A stretch of DNA of 10,621 nucleotides from Pigoraptor vietnamica (Eukaryota > Opisthokonta > Filasterea), in assembly GCA_943704525.1 (NCBI GenBank), contig CALSCQ010000485.1:17501-28121 (forward strand), read 5' to 3'. The position numbers and the translations under genes were made by a program. Positions 6,867-10,621 of this stretch are shown here, piece by piece. Numbering within the stretch: position 1 is the stretch's first letter; each line of letters opens with the position of its first letter. Under the pieces are notes generated by a model. The model did no database searches, was not told the DNA's origin, and saw nothing but the letters and a program-made list of their open reading frames with translations.

Positions 6867-9800
6867 TAGTGCGTGCGTGCGTGTTTGTATTGTGTGTCCG
6901 TGTGCGTGTGCGTGTTTTTGTGTGTTGGCGTGCCTGCGTGCTTGCAGGCTTGTCCTTACGGTCGCAGAGTGTTAGGAGATCGCGATTGGCAGTGTTCACG
7001 ACGAAGAATAGCGACGTCGAAAGTTGTGCGCAGTGAGTAGAGGTGATCGCCTGACATGGCACCCGCGGCTGCTTGCTCTCTCCTCAGATTGCGGCGATGG
7101 CCTTTGTCAACGCCGTCATCTGCTCTGGCCCGGGGAAGGAGAACGTCGAGTTCCGGCAACACTTGCGCTTCGAGTTCTACATGCTCAACATCGAAAACAT
7201 CATCAATGTGAGTGCACGGAAGAACAGCAGAAGCTCAGGTCGAATGTTGTGCGCGCGTCTTTTGTGTGCGCGTATGTGTGTGATTTCTGTGTAGCCTATA
7301 CGAAGGACTGTGGACCTGGATAGTGAGCAGTGTTGCTGAGCGAGTGTGATTGGGGGGAACGACGTTGGGGTTGGGGTTGGGGTTCGGCCAGCTCTTCGCA
7401 TCGATACCATCGCAAAGCGCACGCATGTATGCTGACCTATGTTTACGCCTCTCTGCAGCATCTTCGCTCCGAGAACAGCGCGAATCTCAACCGCCACTTG
7501 GATGTCTTTGAAAACTTCGCCGAGAGAGACCACGAGGCCATCCTCGAGGAATTTGACTCGCACGGCGTCGATGTGAGTGGCGCGTGGCAAGCACGCATGT
7601 AACGAGGCTGACGTTGCACTTTTGTCGCCTGAAGTCCGCATGTTAGGCGTGTGTTTGCATGCGCAGAATTCATTCGTGTACGTGCATTTGTGTGTCTAGA
7701 ACCTATTGTAACGCCGTCGCTATGCCGCAGCTCAAGAACCAGGTGGCCGTGTTCGGCCTCCTCGAGCACCAGATTGCGAACACGCCGTCGTACCCCTTCC
7801 TGACGAGCATCTTCAATCACATGCTCCTCATCCCCAACGACCACACAACAAGGTACCTGCCGCGCATGTGTGGTTGTGCGCTTGTCTGAACGTGTCATGG
7901 CGCGTGTGTCTGTGCGTGCGCGAGACACGTGTGCGTGCGTATCGCAATTGAATGTGCGACATGTGTGTGCTCACTCGCGTCTCTCTTCCTGCGCAGACCG
8001 AAGTACTACCAGCTCATCGACCGCATCACGCGCCAAATCGTTATCCAGACGGAAGACAAGATCGACCCCGACGGCCGCACGGTGGACATTGACGTGCAGG
8101 GCGCGATTGGCGCACTCATCTCGCAAGAGCGGCTGGACGCCCTCGAGAAAGAGCGCGACTCGTACAAGGCGAAGCTGGAACACAAGGAGAAGGAGCTTGC
8201 CGAGATGACCATGAACAGGGACAACTTCAAGCGAAAGCTCGGTGCGTGGTCTGGGAGTAGTGGTGTTGCTTCTTTTGTCCTACTATGGATTCCTTGCTTG
8301 TGCTTTTTGGGTAATGTCTGACTGTGCCTCCACAACACACGTCTAATCACACGCACGCACGCACAACAGACAAGGCCACGCGCGATGCCAAGACGCAGAA
8401 GACGGAGATGGACGCGCTCCAGAACAGCCTCAAGGAGGCCAAGGAGGAGGCCGTCCGCCTCACCGCCCTTCTGCAGCAGCGCGCCGAGTCTGCCGCCGTC
8501 ATCATCCCCGCCGGCATTCCCGCGCCCCCCGCGCCTTCTGGCGACGGAAACAACGCGTCCGCCGGAGGGCCTCCGCCGCCGCCCCCAGGTCCCGGCGGTC
8601 CCCCTCCCCCTCCGCCTCCGCCCGGCAGCGACGCGGGTGGCCCTCCGCCGCCGCCGCCGCCGGGCATGATGGGTGGTCCCCCGCCACCTCCTCCACCGGG
8701 TATGGGCGGTCCCCCGCCGCCGCCTGGAATGGGTGGCCCTCCGCCGCCCCCCGGTGGCATGGCTGCGCCGGTCAAGAAGAAGCTGCCGGAGCGCAAGCGG
8801 CCGGTGGCGAAGACGGCACTCAAGTCGTTCAACTGGGCGAAGCTCCCGGAGAGCAAGATCGACAACACGCTGTGGATGGAGCTTGACGACACGAAGGTGC
8901 GCTTCATTTGAGACGTGCGTTTTTGTTGTCTATGTGCCTACACCGCAAGCAGCGCTCGTGTGTGAGGTCGTGCTGGTCACTAACGTCGTTCCATCGCCCG
9001 TCTCTCTCCATCCGCCCTCCGCAGCTTCTCGGCAAGCTGGATTTTGGCGAGTTTGAGGAGATGTTCTCGGCGTACCAGAAGCCCCAAAAGGACGAGGAAG
9101 ACGCCGCCGCTGCTGCTGCTGCCGCCGCCGCCGCCAAGCCGAAGGAACTGTCGGTCGTCGACGGACGCCGGTCGCAGAACTGCTCTATTCTTCTCAGCCG
9201 CCTCAAGATTGACAACGACCAGATTCGCAAGGCCGTTCTCACCGTCAACGACGACGTCCTCACGAAGGTGCGTGTTGCTTTGTCGGAGAATATTGTGGAG
9301 GCGAATTTGCGTGTGTGCCAGGTTGCCCACATGCTGTGCGCGTGTGTGCGTGTTTGTGTCTTTTGAACGCCATGTGTACTCGAGTTATGCTGTTGCATGA
9401 TCGCGTGTGCTGACGCGACCGTCCCGTCGCTTCATGCGTGCAGGATGTGCTGGAGCAGCTTCTCAAGTTCGTCCCCGCGGCCGACGAGATTGCGCTCCTC
9501 GAGCAGCACAAGGACGAGGCCGACAACTTTGCGCGCGCCGATCGCTTCCTCTTTGAGATGGGCAAGATCCCGCATTACGGGCAGCGCCTCCAGGCCATGC
9601 ACTTCAAGTGGCAGTTCCACGACAAGATCCGCGAGCTCGTCCCCGCGATCGAGACGCTTGCGTCGGCGTGCAAGGAGGTGCGCGACAGCAAAAAGATGCG
9701 CACCATCCTGGAGCTCCTGCTCGCGCTCGGCAACTACATGAACAAGGGCGCGCGCGGCAACGCCTACGGCTTCCAGCTCAGCAGCCTCTCGAAGGCGCTC

Positions 9801-10568
9801 GACACGAAGGCGAGCAGCAACAAGCGCCAGACGCTGCTGCACTACCTCGTCCTCACGATCGACAAGAAGTTTGCCGACATCAAGGATCCCGGCACGGATC
9901 TCCCGAGCGTTGCGCTGGCGGCGAAAATCAGCCTGCTGGAGGTGGAGAAGGACGTCGGGACGCTGAAGAAGGGAGTCAAGGACGTGCACACGGAGCTCGA
10001 GTTCCAGCAGAACAACAAGGCCGCGGACAAGAACGACGCCTTTGTCCAGACGTTCGAGAAGGTGCCGTTGTGCTGCGAATGTCGTCGCTTGGTGCCCGCC
10101 CCGACTTCATGTGCGGTCGTGTGCCGGCGGCACGCTAACGCTCTCTTTTTTGCGTCGCAGTTTTACTCGTGGGCCGAGGACCAGTGCAAATCGATCGACG
10201 AGAAGTTCCAGGAGGTGAAGAAGGCCTTTACGGACGCCGTCGCTTACTTTGGCGAGGACCCCAAGGCGATGGGCCCGGAGGAATTCTTTGGGACGTTCGC
10301 CCAGTTCGTCGCCGCTTTCCAGGTACGTGTGCTTGTGAGTGTGCTCGTTTTGTGTATTGGTGTGTGCATTCGTATGGTTGCATGTGTGCGCGCGACGTTG
10401 CATGAGTGTACTTGTTTGTGTATTGGTGTGTGTGTGCATTGGCGTCGTCAGAGTCTTGACCGCGGTGCTACGTCTGGATTTGCAGCTTGCCCGCGAAGAG
10501 AACGAGCAGATTGCGAAGGAAATTGAAGAGGAGAAGAAGAAGCAAGCCGCGCTGAAGGTGCGAGTGTG

Positions 10569-10599
<31 letters not shown>

Positions 10600-10621
10600 T
10601 TTTTTGGGTGGGTGGGGGAGA
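4832..10621 (+). CDS. DAAM: DAAM-type diaphanous-related formin, 5' part
   Basis: Fifteen spliced exons give 1017 residues in one frame; the gene runs off the right end. Order: N-terminal MGGSGSK with a Lys/Arg-rich stretch (7-20); GTPase-binding domain from about 45 (K82-W83-T-I-Y); FH3/armadillo region to about 410 (KALMNNSYGLRQML at 184-197, LEILGASCLVPDGH at 222-235); coiled coil (about 437-514); FH1 (544-604); FH2 (about 621-1000), with FNWAKL at 630, DGRRSQNCSILLSRLK at 698-713, GNYMNKGARGNAYGF at 829-843 and LLHYL beyond. FH2 wording is closest to animal DAAM1/2 as I recall them. Formins of this class are opened by Rho GTPases and then nucleate and elongate unbranched actin filaments, using FH1-bound profilin-actin. 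The DAD and stop are not in view. The start at 4832 has G at -3 and +4. The upstream frame is open to 4421 but is low-complexity and crosses a probable leader intron. Confidence 0.94.
5338..5582 (+). repeat. TG/TATG imperfect microsatellite in formin intron 2
   Basis: About 245 bp of (TG)n broken by TATG, GCATG and TGCG variants on the sense strand, preceded by a run of ten T at 5328-5337 and a GGGTGGGTGGTGGG stretch at 5354-5366. It makes up most of the longest intron. Confidence 0.9.
5838..5946 (+). repeat. Compound microsatellite (TG)27 and (TGTC)n in formin intron 3
   Basis: A perfect (TG)27 at 5838-5891 is followed, after a short TG-rich spacer, by a TGTC tetranucleotide run of about 35 bp at 5912-5946. 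Perfect repeats of this length are likely to vary between strains. Confidence 0.93.
6801..6863 (+). repeat. (TG)31 microsatellite in formin intron 6
   Basis: A perfect 63-bp TG tract starts only 11 nt after the donor GTGGGC at 6790. It is the longest pure dinucleotide repeat in the window. Confidence 0.93.
7352..7384 (+). repeat. Telomere-like (TTGGGG)3TT with G-quadruplex potential in formin intron 7
   Basis: G6 at 7352-7357, a 9-nt spacer, then three TTGGGG units plus TT at 7365-7384 on the sense strand. Four G-runs of at least four bases with loops of 9, 2 and 2 nt satisfy the usual quadruplex pattern in DNA and in the pre-mRNA. TTGGGG is the telomere repeat of Tetrahymena, but three copies inside an intron are more likely simple sequence. 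Confidence 0.75.
8573..8755 (+). other. DAAM: FH1 domain: six proline tracts
   Basis: Residues 544-604 carry runs of 6, 8, 7, 7, 5 and 5 prolines separated by GPGG, GSDAGG, GMMGG, GMGG and GMGG. FH1 tracts bind profilin-actin and feed it to the FH2 ring. The GMxGG spacers repeat at the DNA level, which suggests growth by tandem duplication. All lie in one exon with the end of the coiled coil and the FH2 lasso. Confidence 0.9.
9103..9135 (+). repeat. DAAM: GCN trinucleotide run: polyalanine in the FH2 linker
   Basis: Eleven consecutive alanine codons (two GCC, four GCT, five GCC) encode residues 679-689. They sit between the FH2 lasso (FSAYQKPQKDEED) and the first helix of the knob (KELSVVDGRR), where DAAM proteins have a flexible linker. 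The codons are mixed rather than one pure repeat. Confidence 0.85.
10569..10605 (+). repeat. (GT)14 plus T10 tract in formin intron 15
   Basis: A (GT)14 tract runs into ten T and then GGGTGGGTGGGGG up to the window edge, starting 11 nt after the donor GTGCGA at 10558. The same ingredients (TG repeat, T-run, G-runs) occur in intron 2. Confidence 0.85.

Larger units (their letters stand above)
4832..10621 (+). other. DAAM: Exon-intron structure of the formin gene
   Basis: Coding exons: 4832-5014, 5139-5246, 5645-5787, 6066-6201, 6450-6540, 6623-6789, 7088-7207, 7459-7572, 7731-7852, 7997-8241, 8370-8896, 9025-9267, 9444-10061, 10161-10322, 10486-10557. Intron phases: 0,0,2,0,1,0,0,0,2,1,0,0,0,0,0. 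All introns are GT-AG. Junctions restore family motifs without gaps, for example RPIR|WVIKF, KTKTL|VLEILGA, HTT|RPKYYQLIDRI and LTK|DVLEQLLKF. Introns range from 82 bp (6541-6622) to 398 bp (5247-5644); a sixteenth exon lies beyond base 10621. The exon 2 end is the least certain, as a GT at 5251 competes, but only 5247 keeps phase 0 with exon 3. Confidence 0.9.

Noticed and set aside
8347-8907. Minus-strand glycine-rich open frame of 186 residues
   Set aside because: It is the antisense shadow of the proline-rich FH1 exon.

Overview
The window is eukaryotic nuclear DNA. It holds two intron-rich genes arranged head to head, each running off one end. Coding exons are GC-rich with mostly G or C third positions. 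Introns are short (74-398 bp) and GT-AG. The gene content (a Son-of-sevenless exchange factor with its histone-fold/DH/PH/REM order, and a DAAM-type diaphanous-related formin) fits Holozoa. Short introns, TG microsatellites and a GC-rich genome make a unicellular holozoan such as a choanoflagellate my best guess, but this is inference and no organism marker is present.

Left half (3865 down to 1, minus strand): 11 exons encode the first 623 residues of a SOS-like protein, covering the tandem histone fold, the Rho-family exchange (DH) domain, the PH domain and the start of the Ras exchanger motif (REM). The CDC25 catalytic domain lies beyond base 1.

Middle (3866-4831): a 966-bp divergent intergenic region. 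It contains a striking AT-rich island (about 4270-4520, roughly 33% GC by hand count) with TATA-like elements on both strands and a 22-bp inverted repeat. TG/GC-rich DNA lies on its left and CA-rich DNA on its right. A candidate spliced leader on the plus strand and a likely 5'-UTR intron just before the formin start are also visible.

Right half (4832 to the end, plus strand): 15 exons encode the first 1017 residues of a formin: a myristoylation-type N-terminus, GBD, FH3, coiled coil, FH1 and almost all of FH2. The DAD and stop codon lie beyond the window.

Functionally the pair joins an activator of Ras/Rac-type GTPases (SOS) with a probable Rho-GTPase effector that nucleates actin (formin), possibly under a shared promoter. 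The most unusual sequence-level feature is that introns of both genes are TG-rich on their own sense strand, so the bias flips between the two divergent genes. There is one clear exception in SOS intron 3.
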